Positions 53,182 to 61,709 of a stretch of DNA of 64,000 nt are shown piece by piece (within the stretch, counting starts at the first letter, position 1; every line of letters begins with the position of its first letter). The notes beneath the pieces are model-generated. The model saw only the letters and a program-made list of their open reading frames with translations, was not told where the DNA came from and did not search any database. The stretch comes from Bacteroidota bacterium. GTDB lineage: Bacteria > Bacteroidota > Bacteroidia > JAHEXY01. A program made the position numbers and the translations under genes. The stretch is taken from assembly GCA_023251875.1 (NCBI GenBank), contig JAHEXY010000009.1:183516-247515 (forward strand), given 5' to 3'.

Positions 53182-53949
53182 GTGCCCATGTTTAACTTTA
53201 GCATATTACTAGAGCCCACCAGCTGGGTTGCTATTTTAACCCTAACTTTTTTAGAAATTGTTTTAGGTATCGACAACATTATTTTTATTGCCATTGTTGC
53301 CGGCAAACTTCCTGAAAATACTCAAGAAAGAGCCAGAAAAATAGGCTTGTTATTTGCACTAATTTTTAGAATTGGACTTCTATTAAGCATAAGCTGGATT
53401 ATGGGTTTAAAAGCAACATTATTCTCAATTGGATCTTTTGAAGCAACAGGAAGAGATTTAATATTATTTGGAGGAGGTATATTTCTGCTCATTAAAACAA
53501 CTTTAGAAATACATGAAAAATTAGAAGGTGAAAAAGAAACAAAAATAAAAAAGCAAAGTACGAGCATGCTGAATGTGATCATGCAGATTGTTTTTATCGA
53601 TATCATTTTTTCTTTCGATTCTATTCTTACAGCCGTTGGTTTAACAAAAGAAGTTTTATTGATGATAATAGCAGTGATTATTTCAATGCTCATTATGATG
53701 AGCTTTGCAGGATATGTGGGCAGGTTTATTAACAAACATCCCACATTACAAATGCTCGCTTTGTCATTTTTAATTATGATTGGAATGGTACTTATTTCAG
53801 AAGCTTTTCACCAAGAAATTCCAAAAGGGTTTATTTATAGTTCCGTAGGCTTTTCTTTATTGGTAGAAATGTTAAACATGAAAGCAAGAAAGAAAAGTGA
53901 ACCCGTTCAGTTGCGTTCAAATGATATTGATGGGACTGACGAAAAATAG
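53182..53949 (+). CDS. TerC family integral membrane protein
   Basis: This 255-aa protein has about seven hydrophobic segments. The TerC hallmarks LGIDNIIFIAIVAGKLP (residues about 28-44) and FIDIIFSFDSILTAVGLT carry the paired Asp residues that are conserved in the family. Recent work on the family links it to manganese export at sites of protein secretion; the bacterial role is often metal homeostasis or tellurite resistance. A single-gene unit 11 bases after the LysM gene. Confidence 0.9.
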   Translation: MPMFNFSILLEPTSWVAILTLTFLEIVLGIDNIIFIAIVAGKLPENTQERARKIGLLFALIFRIGLLLSISWIMGLKATLFSIGSFEATGRDLILFGGGIFLLIKTTLEIHEKLEGEKETKIKKQSTSMLNVIMQIVFIDIIFSFDSILTAVGLTKEVLLMIIAVIISMLIMMSFAGYVGRFINKHPTLQMLALSFLIMIGMVLISEAFHQEIPKGFIYSSVGFSLLVEMLNMKARKKSEPVQLRSNDIDGTDEK

Positions 53950-53973
53950 ATGCTGAAACAAATGCAGCGTGAC

Positions 53974-55527
53974 TTAACTTTTATACTCTCCAAATACTTT
54001 TCGTAAAGCATCAGCAATTTCTCCTAAGCTTGCATAGGCCTCAACAGCTTCAATAATAACAGGCATTAAATTATTTTGTGTTTTTGCTGTAGCTTCAATT
54101 TTAGCAAGGAGGTTTTCAACAGCCTTATTATTGCGATTCAATTTAATTTTATTCAATTTCTCAATCTGTAATTTTGCAATAGCATCATCAACGGAGAATA
54201 CATTTTCAATGGGTTTTTCTTGAGCCTGAAATTTATTTAAGCCTACAATTATTTTTTCGTTTTTTTGAATATCGTTTTGGTATTGATAGGCTGAATGCGC
54301 AATTTCTTGCTGCATGTATCCTTTTTCAATAGCTGCAATGGCCCCTCCCATTGCATCAATTTTATGGATGTACACCCAAGCAGCAGCTTCCACCTCATTG
54401 GTTAAAGTTTCAACAAAATAAGAACCCGATAAAGGATCAACAGTATCCGTTACGCCACTTTCATACGCAATAATTTGTTGAGAGCGCAAGGCAATTCTTG
54501 CAGCTTCTTCTGTTGGTAATGAAATTGCTTCATCATAGCCATTGGTATGTAAAGACTGTGTGCCACCCAATACAGCAGAAAGCGCTTGAAGCGTTACACG
54601 AACAATATTGTTTTGTGGTTGTTGTGCCGTTAACGTAGATCCACCTGTTTGTGTGTGAAAACGTAACATCTGCGCACGAGCATCTGTAGCACCTAAATCT
54701 TTAGTGATCTTTGCCCACATTCTACGGGCAGCTCTAAATTTGGCAACTTCTTCAAATAAATTATTGTGGGCATTAAAAAAGAATGAAAGTCGAGAGCCAA
54801 ATTGATTGATGTCTAATCCTTTTTCTATCGCTGCTTTAACATACGCCTTGCCATTGGCTAAAGTAAAAGCTAATTCTTGCACCGCATTCGCTCCTGCTTC
54901 ACGAATATGATAACCAGAAATTGAAATGGTATTCCATTTGGGTAATTCTTTATTACAGTATTCAAAAATATCTGTAATAATGCGCATAGAATTGCGAGGC
55001 GGATAAATATAGGTACCTCTTGCGGCATATTCTTTTAGCAAATCGTTTTGTATGGTTCCTGAAATTTTATTTAAATCAGCACCTTGTTTTTTTGCCAAGG
55101 CAATGTACATGGCTAATAAAATAGATGCAGTAGAATTAATAGTCATTGAAGTTGTAATCTTATCCAATTCAATGCCCTCAAATAAAATTTCAATGTCTTT
55201 TAATGTATCAATAGCCACACCTGATTTTCCAACTTCTCCCTCGGCCAATGCATGAGACGAATCATAACCCATTTGTGTGGGCAAATCAAATGCTACTGAT
55301 AAACCGGTAGTTCCATTTTGCAATAAATATTTATAGCGTTTATTTGATTCTTCGGCCGTAGAAAATCCGGCATACTGGCGCATCGTCCATAATTTGGTAC
55401 GGTACATTTCTTCTTGCACACCTCTTGTATAAGGATATTTTCCAGGCTCTTCTTTTACCACATCTATTGTAGGATAGATTCTTTTTATTTCTATACCGGA
55501 ATCGGTTGTATGAGGTTTAAAGTTCAA
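53974..55527 (-). CDS. Methylmalonyl-CoA mutase family, large-subunit catalytic domain
   Basis: This 517-aa protein has the acyl-CoA mutase TIM barrel with the family block [24 protein letters not shown] near residues 42-63, then [19 protein letters not shown] and [15 protein letters not shown]. No C-terminal cobalamin domain (DxHxxG) is present, so a separate B12 subunit is needed; split mutases are well known. The only in-frame start before conserved sequence is a TTG at 55527, which lies in an AGTTCAAAGT repeat that overlaps the 5' end. It isomerises branched and straight acyl-CoAs, typically methylmalonyl-CoA and succinyl-CoA. Confidence 0.88.
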   Translation of the reverse strand: MNFKPHTTDSGIEIKRIYPTIDVVKEEPGKYPYTRGVQEEMYRTKLWTMRQYAGFSTAEESNKRYKYLLQNGTTGLSVAFDLPTQMGYDSSHALAEGEVGKSGVAIDTLKDIEILFEGIELDKITTSMTINSTASILLAMYIALAKKQGADLNKISGTIQNDLLKEYAARGTYIYPPRNSMRIITDIFEYCNKELPKWNTISISGYHIREAGANAVQELAFTLANGKAYVKAAIEKGLDINQFGSRLSFFFNAHNNLFEEVAKFRAARRMWAKITKDLGATDARAQMLRFHTQTGGSTLTAQQPQNNIVRVTLQALSAVLGGTQSLHTNGYDEAISLPTEEAARIALRSQQIIAYESGVTDTVDPLSGSYFVETLTNEVEAAAWVYIHKIDAMGGAIAAIEKGYMQQEIAHSAYQYQNDIQKNEKIIVGLNKFQAQEKPIENVFSVDDAIAKLQIEKLNKIKLNRNNKAVENLLAKIEATAKTQNNLMPVIIEAVEAYASLGEIADALRKVFGEYKS

Positions 55528-55547
55528 TGTTTAAAGTTCAAGTTTAA
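55511..55547. repeat. AGTTCAAAGT low-complexity repeat at the mutase start
   Basis: GGTTTAAAGTTCAATG and TTTAAAGTTCAAGTTTAA repeat the same motif as in guaA and the LysM gene. It covers the TTG start codon of the mutase and replaces its leader. Confidence 0.6.
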
Positions 55548-55596
55548 TTTATACAAAATAATCCTATTCTAATTAACAAATCATCACATTAGCTAA

Positions 55597-56130
55597 TTAT
55601 CTAAATAACGTTTTCACCTCTTCTTTCAACTGTTTTAAAGCTATATCCGTTGGCAACTCTTTCGCTTCAGCAACCATTTGCAACATTAATTTACTTAACT
55701 CTATTGCAGGAGCTCCATCCGTAATTTTAATAGAGGCCATATTTACCAATTTAATAATTGATTCTTTAGCATTCTTTACCAATGTCCAAGTATTTTGAGA
55801 AATATAAATTTGTTGTGAAAGATTATGATCAAATTCAGTACGAATGGTTTTTAATAATTCTTCTTGAAATTTTTGAGCATTAAAATTTTTATTTTTGTCG
55901 TAAACACGCATTACAAGATTATTGGGCGCAATTCTTTCGAGCAATAGTGTTATACGCTCATAAGCCTGCAAGCGAATGGGCAAAATATCTTTTTGCGCTT
56001 CTCGTCTTAGTTCCAATAATTTTTTTTGGTACTCTTGATCTAAAAATTTCTTTATCAGAAAATAAGCAGTAGCAAATACAATTGCCGATGGCAAAAGCAG
56101 AGTGGCAATTTCAAATAATTTATCGTCCAT
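55597..56130 (-). CDS. Conserved hypothetical protein with one membrane helix
   Basis: This 177-aa protein has a hydrophobic segment at residues 9-26. A charged coiled-coil-like stretch (DQEYQKKLLELRREAQKDI) and a soluble helical domain containing LPIRLQAYERITLLLERI follow. No enzymatic motif seen. The family is common in Bacteroidota, but I know no function. It lies next to the tracrRNA gene in the same direction, separated by about 145 bases. Confidence 0.75.
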   Translation of the reverse strand: MDDKLFEIATLLLPSAIVFATAYFLIKKFLDQEYQKKLLELRREAQKDILPIRLQAYERITLLLERIAPNNLVMRVYDKNKNFNAQKFQEELLKTIRTEFDHNLSQQIYISQNTWTLVKNAKESIIKLVNMASIKITDGAPAIELSKLMLQMVAEAKELPTDIALKQLKEEVKTLFR

Positions 56131-56261
56131 AAATATGTTTTGTAAAATGTAAAGTTACCGAATTGAAAGCATTACACAAACCTTATAGTATATGTTTTAT
56201 CGATCAAATATCAAGTGAACTAATAAACTTCTATTATATATTATTAACTGATTATTTGTTT

Positions 56262-56269
56262 TACTTTTG
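56262..56269 (+). promoter_or_regulatory. Possible -7 element for cas9
   Basis: TACTTTTG fits TAnnTTTG. The -33 region at 56239-56242 reads TATT, a weak match. Start near 56276 would give a 106-base leader before cas9 at 56383 that is the exact antisense of the tracrRNA. Confidence 0.4.
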
Positions 56270-56274
56270 AGGGG

Positions 56275-56354
56275 AAAGAAAAAGGCGAGAGATTGCTCTC
56301 CCGCCTTAGATGTTTTCACAACGGAATAATCCTTATTGTGATTTGCTTCAAAAT
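56275..56354 (-). ncRNA. tracrRNA of the type II-C CRISPR-Cas9 system
   Basis: Read on the minus strand, the spacer between cas9 and the 177-aa gene holds, in order, an anti-repeat (TACATTTTGAAGCAAATCAC and two more bases, 56354-56336), the nexus region AAGGATTATTCCGTTGTGAA (about 56334-56315), and a terminator hairpin AAGGCGGGAGAG-CAAT-CTCTCGCCTT (56307-56282) followed by a T-rich run. This order and the AAGGATTATTCCG nexus match tracrRNAs of Bacteroidota II-C systems as I remember them. The tail hairpin has a 2-base bulge. The 5' end is placed by the minus-strand box TACGTTTG. The predicted CRISPR repeat should begin GTTGTGATTTGCTT. Confidence 0.85.
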
Positions 56355-56360
56355 GTAATA

Positions 56361-56368
56361 CAAACGTA
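56361..56368 (-). promoter_or_regulatory. -7 element for tracrRNA
   Basis: On the minus strand TACGTTTG matches TAnnTTTG, with TTTT 19 bases upstream (plus 56388-56391, inside the cas9 start) in place of the -33 TTTG. It predicts a tracrRNA 5' end near 56354. Confidence 0.5.
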
Positions 56369-56382
56369 TAAAAATATTTGTT

Positions 56383-59300
56383 ATGAAAAAAATATTAGGA
56401 TTGGATTTGGGAAATGCTTCAATAGGATGGGCATTAGTTAATGAAGCAGAAAATGAAAACGAAAAATCTTCAATCATAAAGATTGGATCAAGAATTATTC
56501 AATATGGTGATAACTTAGTTAAAGTAGATAAATCAGGTAAAATATCTGCGTCAATGACACCTGAAGAAGATTTTCAAAGTGGAAAAGGCTTATCTCCAAA
56601 TGCTGGTAGAACAAAACAAAGAAGCGCAAGAAGAAACTTACAGCGCTATAAACTAAGAAGAGATAATTTAATTGAAGAATTAAAAAACCATTCGATTATT
56701 TCAGATGATTTTATTTTTTCAGAAGAAGGTAATCATACCACATTTCAAACATATAAAAATAGAGCCCTCGCTGCAACAACCGAAATCCGATTAGACGAGT
56801 TTGTACGTGTACTTTTAATGATTAATAAAAAAAGAGGATATAAAAGCAGTAGAAAAGCAAAAGGTGAAGATGAAGGGCAATTAATAGATGGTATGGCTAT
56901 TGCGATGCAGTTATATGAAGATAATAAAACTCCGGGGCAATTTGTTTATGAGCTATTAACAAATGGCAAAAAATTCATTCCTGATTTTTACCGTTCCGAT
57001 TTACAAGCCGAATTTGACAAGATATGGAATCTCCAAAAACAATTTTATTCCGATATTCTTACCAATGAAGTATATGAAAAATTAAAAGGTCAAACTAAAA
57101 AAGTTACTTCCGACTATTTTTCTAAAATTCTAAAAATCGAAACTCCTGAATTAAAAGGTAAATCGGATGAAAAAAAATTGCAACGATTTGAATTTAGAAG
57201 TAAAGCAGTAATCCAACAATTAACTCTAGGGGAAATTGCGGAATCACTTATTGAGATAAATAATGACATTAATTCTTCGAGTGGATATCTTGGTGCAATA
57301 GGTGATAGAAGTAAAGAATTAGTTTTTCAAAAACTTACCGTTGGGCAATACCTTTATAAACAAATAGAAATTAATCCTCACACAAGTTTAAAGAAACAAA
57401 TATTTTACCGTCAAGATTTTTTAGATGAGTTTAATTCCATCTGGGATGTACAAGCCAAGTATCATAATGCACTTACTCCTGAATTAAAGTCTAAAATAAG
57501 AGATGTTATTATTTTCTACCAACGCAAATTAAAATCGCAAAAAGGATTAATCAGTTTCTGTGAATTTGAAAGCAAACAAATTGAAATAATTATTGATGGT
57601 AAAAAGAAAATGAAAACGAGAGGAATGAGGGTAATTCCTAGATCCTCTCCCCTGTTCCAAGAATTTAAAATTTGGCAAATCTTAAATAATATTGAGTTAA
57701 CCAATCTTAAAAATAAAGCAATAAGAGAACTAACAGATGATGAAAAGGAAATTCTTTTTGAAGAAATAAATATTAAGTCGAAAATTTCAAAAAAAGATGT
57801 ACTGAAACTTCTTTTTGATAAGCCAACTGATTATGATTTGAACTACAAAGATATTGAAGGTAATAAAACCAATGCCGCTTTATATGAAGCGTATCAAAAA
57901 ATAGTTTTTCAAGAAGGGTACGAAGAAAAAGATTTCACAAAAATAAAATCAAGTGAAGCAAAGGATTATATAAAACAAATATTTACAGCCCTTGGAATAA
58001 ATACACAAATTCTTGAATTTGATTCATCCATAGAAGGTAATAACATTGAAAAACAATTGCATTTTCAATTATGGCATTTACTTTATTCTTATGAAGGTGA
58101 TAATACGAACACCGGAAATGAAAAATTAATACTTGCTCTCAAAACAAAATTTGGCTTCAAAAAAGAATATGCTCAAATTATAGCCAATGTTGTATTACCT
58201 GACGATTATGGAAGTTTGAGTGCCAAGGCAATTCGCAAAATATTACCACATTTAAAAGAGGGCTTTTCATATGGAGGAAGGAAAGATAAGCCTACTGAAC
58301 CAAGTGCTGTTGAATATGCCGGATATGGTAAACATTCTAAATCATCACTAACCACAGCTGAAATAGAAAATAAAGCTTATAAAGACAAACTGGAAGTACT
58401 CCCTAAAAACAGTTTACGGAATCCTATAGTAGAAAAAATTCTTAACCAAATGGTAAATGTGGTTAATACCGCCATCGAGGAATATGGCAAGCCCGATGAA
58501 ATAAGAATAGAGTTAGCTCGTGAATTAAAAAAGAGTGCGGAAGAAAGAAAAAAAATGACAGAAGCAATTACTAAATCTACTGCCGAACATGAAAAATACC
58601 GCAAGATATTACAATCTGAATTTGGATTAAAACACGTTAGCAGAAATGATTTGATTCGTTATAAATTATATTTAGAATTAAAAAGAACAGGATATAAAAC
58701 GCTTTACTCTAATACATACATAGCACCTAATAAATTATTTTCTAAAGAATTTGATATTGAACATATTTTGCCAAAAGCAAAATTATTCGATGACTCATTT
58801 TCAAATAAAACATTAGAATTAAAATCTGTAAATGTTACAAAAGGAGATAAAACTGCCTATGACTTTGTAAAGGAAGAATATGGAGAAGCCGAGTTAATTA
58901 AATATGAACAACGGGTAGAAGATTTATATCTATTCCGAAAAACCAATGATGCAGATAATGTAGAAAATAATTCAATAGAAATTAAAGGTATCGATATTAA
59001 AATCAGCAAAACCAAACGGAATAAATTACTAATGCACGAAAGTGAAATACCTTCAGGCTTTATTGACCGTGAACTACGCAATACACAATACATTGCTAAA
59101 AAGGCAAAAGCAATGATGGAAGAAATTTGCAAAGAAGTTACTACCACAACAGGTAGCGTTACTGATAGACTACGAGAAGATTGGCAATTGATAGATATAA
59201 TGCAAGAATTAAATTGGGAGAAATATAATGCATTGAGTTTAACAGAAGAATTTACCAATAGAGATGGAAATATAATTAAACGAATCAAAGACTGGACGAA

Positions 59301-60639
59301 ACGCAATGACCATCGACATCATGCAATGGATGCAATTACAGTGGCATTTACAAAGAGAAGCCATGTTCAATATTTAAATAATTTAAATGCGCGTAGTGAT
59401 AAGAGTGGAAGCATATATGGAATCGAACAGAAAGAACTATTCAGAGATAAAAACAACAAATTAAAATTTCAACCACCTATTCCAATTGATGACTTTAGGG
59501 CTGAGGCGAAAAAGCAATTAGAAAATACATTAATCTCCTTTAAAGCGAACAATAAAGTAGTAACTAAAAACATTAATAAATTCAAAACCCAAAATGGCAT
59601 AAAAACTAAAACGGAATTAACGCCAAGAGGACAATTGCATTTAGAAACTGTTTATGGTAGCATTAAACAATATAAAACAGCTGATGTAAAAATAAATGCT
59701 TCACTTAATATTGAAACAATCAATAAAGTAGCAAAGAAAAATGTCCGAGAAGCTTTATTAAAACGATTAGCCCAATTTGATAATGACCCTAAAAAAGCAT
59801 TTACTGGCAAAAATACTATTGATAAAAACCCGATTTATATTGACCAACATCAATCATACAAAGTACCTGATAAAGTAAAAATAGTTTGGGTAGAGACTCT
59901 TTATACTATTCGAAAAGATATCACACCCGAATTAAAAATAGACAAAGTAGTTGACCATAAAATAAAAACGATTTTAGAATCGCGTTTAGCGGAATATAAA
60001 AATGATCCCAAAATAGCTTTCTCCAACCTTACTGAAAATCCAATTTGGTTAAATAAGGGAAAAGAAATTTCTATTAAACGGGTAACTATTACTGGTATCA
60101 ATAATGCTGTTTCTTTACGAGATAAAAAAGATAAAAATGGAGATTTTATTTTAGATGAGAACGGAAAGAAAATTGCTGTCGATTTTGTAAATACAGGAAA
60201 CAACCACCACGTAGCAATTTACAAAGATGAAGCTGGTAACCTGCAAGAGAAAGTTGTTTCTTTTTATGAAGCGGTTGAAAGGGTTAATCAGGGGTTATCA
60301 ATAATTGACATTCATTATAATCAAGAAATAGGCTGGCAATTTCAGTTTACCATGAAACAAAATGAATGTTTTATTTTTCCAAATGATAAAACAGGATTTA
60401 ATCCACAAGAAATAGATTTACTGAATCCTGCAAATTATCATTTGATTAGTCCTAATTTATTTAGAGTACAAAAAATTGCAACAAAAGATTATACTTTCCG
60501 TCATCATTTAGAAACTACAATTGACATTAAAAATGGAACTAAAAATATAACATGGAAAAGACTAGGTATAAACGGAATAGAAAACATTGTAAAAGTTAGA
60601 ATAAATCATTTAGGTAAAATCATAAAAATTGGCGAATAA
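56383..60639 (+). CDS. cas9: Type II-C CRISPR endonuclease Cas9
   Basis: This 1418-aa protein carries all nuclease motifs. RuvC-I is ILGLDLGNASIGWAL with D8, and the bridge helix is Arg-rich (GRTKQRSARRNLQRYKLRRDNL). RuvC-II is IRIELAREL with E710. HNH is FDIEHILPKAKLFDDSF with H794. RuvC-III is HHAMDA with H980 and D983. The length is at the upper end but normal for Bacteroidota II-C enzymes. With crRNA and tracrRNA it should cut invading DNA. There is no cas4 or csn2 in view. The residue checks show that it is potentially active. Confidence 0.96.
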   Translation: MKKILGLDLGNASIGWALVNEAENENEKSSIIKIGSRIIQYGDNLVKVDKSGKISASMTPEEDFQSGKGLSPNAGRTKQRSARRNLQRYKLRRDNLIEELKNHSIISDDFIFSEEGNHTTFQTYKNRALAATTEIRLDEFVRVLLMINKKRGYKSSRKAKGEDEGQLIDGMAIAMQLYEDNKTPGQFVYELLTNGKKFIPDFYRSDLQAEFDKIWNLQKQFYSDILTNEVYEKLKGQTKKVTSDYFSKILKIETPELKGKSDEKKLQRFEFRSKAVIQQLTLGEIAESLIEINNDINSSSGYLGAIGDRSKELVFQKLTVGQYLYKQIEINPHTSLKKQIFYRQDFLDEFNSIWDVQAKYHNALTPELKSKIRDVIIFYQRKLKSQKGLISFCEFESKQIEIIIDGKKKMKTRGMRVIPRSSPLFQEFKIWQILNNIELTNLKNKAIRELTDDEKEILFEEINIKSKISKKDVLKLLFDKPTDYDLNYKDIEGNKTNAALYEAYQKIVFQEGYEEKDFTKIKSSEAKDYIKQIFTALGINTQILEFDSSIEGNNIEKQLHFQLWHLLYSYEGDNTNTGNEKLILALKTKFGFKKEYAQIIANVVLPDDYGSLSAKAIRKILPHLKEGFSYGGRKDKPTEPSAVEYAGYGKHSKSSLTTAEIENKAYKDKLEVLPKNSLRNPIVEKILNQMVNVVNTAIEEYGKPDEIRIELARELKKSAEERKKMTEAITKSTAEHEKYRKILQSEFGLKHVSRNDLIRYKLYLELKRTGYKTLYSNTYIAPNKLFSKEFDIEHILPKAKLFDDSFSNKTLELKSVNVTKGDKTAYDFVKEEYGEAELIKYEQRVEDLYLFRKTNDADNVENNSIEIKGIDIKISKTKRNKLLMHESEIPSGFIDRELRNTQYIAKKAKAMMEEICKEVTTTTGSVTDRLREDWQLIDIMQELNWEKYNALSLTEEFTNRDGNIIKRIKDWTKRNDHRHHAMDAITVAFTKRSHVQYLNNLNARSDKSGSIYGIEQKELFRDKNNKLKFQPPIPIDDFRAEAKKQLENTLISFKANNKVVTKNINKFKTQNGIKTKTELTPRGQLHLETVYGSIKQYKTADVKINASLNIETINKVAKKNVREALLKRLAQFDNDPKKAFTGKNTIDKNPIYIDQHQSYKVPDKVKIVWVETLYTIRKDITPELKIDKVVDHKIKTILESRLAEYKNDPKIAFSNLTENPIWLNKGKEISIKRVTITGINNAVSLRDKKDKNGDFILDENGKKIAVDFVNTGNNHHVAIYKDEAGNLQEKVVSFYEAVERVNQGLSIIDIHYNQEIGWQFQFTMKQNECFIFPNDKTGFNPQEIDLLNPANYHLISPNLFRVQKIATKDYTFRHHLETTIDIKNGTKNITWKRLGINGIENIVKVRINHLGKIIKIGE

Positions 60640-60641
60640 TA

Positions 60642-60716
60642 ATGAGACAAATTATATTAAACCTTGATAATATGGAAATGCTAAACAGTATAAAAAATAA
60701 ATTTCGTAAATTTTAA
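60642..60716 (+). CDS. Possible 24-aa small ORF between cas9 and the next gene
   Basis: ATG two bases after the cas9 stop opens a 24-codon frame, MRQIILNLDNMEMLNSIKNK and four more residues. It could be a decayed gene start or chance. No supporting homology is visible. Confidence 0.2.
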   Translation: MRQIILNLDNMEMLNSIKNKFRKF

Positions 60717-60720
60717 TTTT

Positions 60721-61182
60721 ATGAAAAAACAAGACCAACAACAACTATCTCCTCAGCAATATATTCGCACACGTGCAAGAAAACTACCCATTGGCAATTG
60801 TTATATTAATAGCGAATGGAAAGAAAGTGGTATGGCAAATATTATTGTTACGCGTAAACATACAAATGGCAATTATACTTTTGGCTTTTATTTGGTAGAT
60901 TTATTTGCCTTCGGCACAAAAGATACTTTCTATAATTTTAATGTAGGCGAAGATGTTATTAAAGATCTTTTAGCAAGAGGGCAAGACCAAGATATTATTC
61001 AAATTGATTATACTCTGGCGCATAATATTATTTATGGCGCAAATGCTTTTGCAGAAGATCATGATTTTAAACTTCATCGCGATTTTAATTTAACTCAATA
61101 CATTTTAGAAGAAGACAATGAAGACATTGACTTAATCGAAATTGAATTTGGCAAAGATGGAGAACTACTTATTATTGCATAA
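60721..61182 (+). CDS. Unknown 153-aa protein in the cas locus
   Basis: I do not know a function for this 153-aa protein. It has no signal or membrane segment. The central block GNCYINSEWKESGMANIIVTRKHTNGNYTFGFYLVDLFAFGTKDTFYNFNV has an alternating beta pattern with several aromatic residues. The C-terminal third is acidic (EEDNEDIDLIEIEFGKDG). It follows cas9 in the same direction 81 bases on, but whether it is part of the cas operon or a passenger cannot be told. It is intact and of normal composition for the region, so it is probably functional. Confidence 0.75.
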   Translation: MKKQDQQQLSPQQYIRTRARKLPIGNCYINSEWKESGMANIIVTRKHTNGNYTFGFYLVDLFAFGTKDTFYNFNVGEDVIKDLLARGQDQDIIQIDYTLAHNIIYGANAFAEDHDFKLHRDFNLTQYILEEDNEDIDLIEIEFGKDGELLIIA

Positions 61183-61194
61183 AATTGAGAATGA

Positions 61195-61593
61195 ACATTC
61201 CTAAACCAGCAAGGTTTTAAAAACCTTGCAGGTTTACCCCAGCTCGATACTTCCGCTCTTGCTATTTCAAATCAGTTTAGCAAATTATTAAATTCATACG
61301 CCAAAGCATTTAATAAACAACAAGGAAGAAAGGGTAGCCTATTCATGAGAAATCTTAAAAGAAAAAAAATAGGAAATAAAAAATACTTGCTAAAATTGGT
61401 CCATTACATCCATTTCAATCCGGTTATGGCAGGTATATGTAAAAAGCCCAACAATTGGCATTTCTCCTCTTATAATGCATTGCTTTCTAATAATAAAACT
61501 TCTCTAAAAAGAGATGGAGTTATTAATTGGTTTGATGATATAGAAAATTTTATTTATGTACACAAACAAGAACCAAAACTTATCGGTATTTAA
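61195..61593 (+). pseudogene. Remnant of a REP-associated tyrosine transposase (RAYT)
   Basis: Only the C-terminal half of a Y1-type RAYT transposase remains. The frame 61195-61593 has no in-frame start before it. It includes NSYAKAFNKQQGRKGSLFM, then KKYLLKLVHYIHFNPVMAGICKKPNNWHFSSYNAL, the family's catalytic-helix and C-terminal signature. The HUH metal motif and the N-terminal half are gone. A short ORF starting at 61345 (82 aa) is the longest ATG-initiated part. A perfect REP-like palindrome sits at its broken end. Confidence 0.8.
61209..61229. repeat. REP-like perfect palindrome at the RAYT remnant
   Basis: GCAAGGTTTT (61209-61218), A, AAAACCTTGC (61220-61229): 10-bp perfect arms with one central base. 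RAYT transposases act on such palindromes, so its place at the end of the RAYT remnant is telling. Confidence 0.7.
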
Positions 61594-61648
61594 GATTTTT
61601 TTAAACATTATCAATATAAATATTCAAACATTCAATTTTTCAAACGCA

Positions 61649-61687
61649 AAAATCACACATTTTGTGTGACACATTTTGTGTGATTTT
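61649..61687. promoter_or_regulatory. Inverted/tandem repeat upstream of the AAA+ ATPase gene
   Basis: AAAATCACAC (61649-61658) and GTGTGATTTT (61678-61687) are perfect complements. Between them ACATTTTGTGTG is tandemly repeated. It lies 22 bases before the ATPase ATG and could be an operator or a hairpin in the 5' leader. Confidence 0.45.
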
Positions 61688-61709
61688 ATTTTTTTGCTAT
61701 ATTTATAAT

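Noticed and set aside
53974..55527. Mutase without a cobalamin domain as a truncated gene
   Set aside because: Split acyl-CoA mutases with a separate B12 subunit are common; the catalytic barrel is complete.
60642..60716. 24-aa ORF as an antitoxin or small Cas-associated peptide
   Set aside because: Too short to support, no partner gene with toxin features beside it; listed only at low confidence.
61649..61687. ACATTTTGTGTG tandem copies as a minimal CRISPR array
   Set aside because: Repeat is only 12 bases with no spacer and does not match the tracrRNA anti-repeat.
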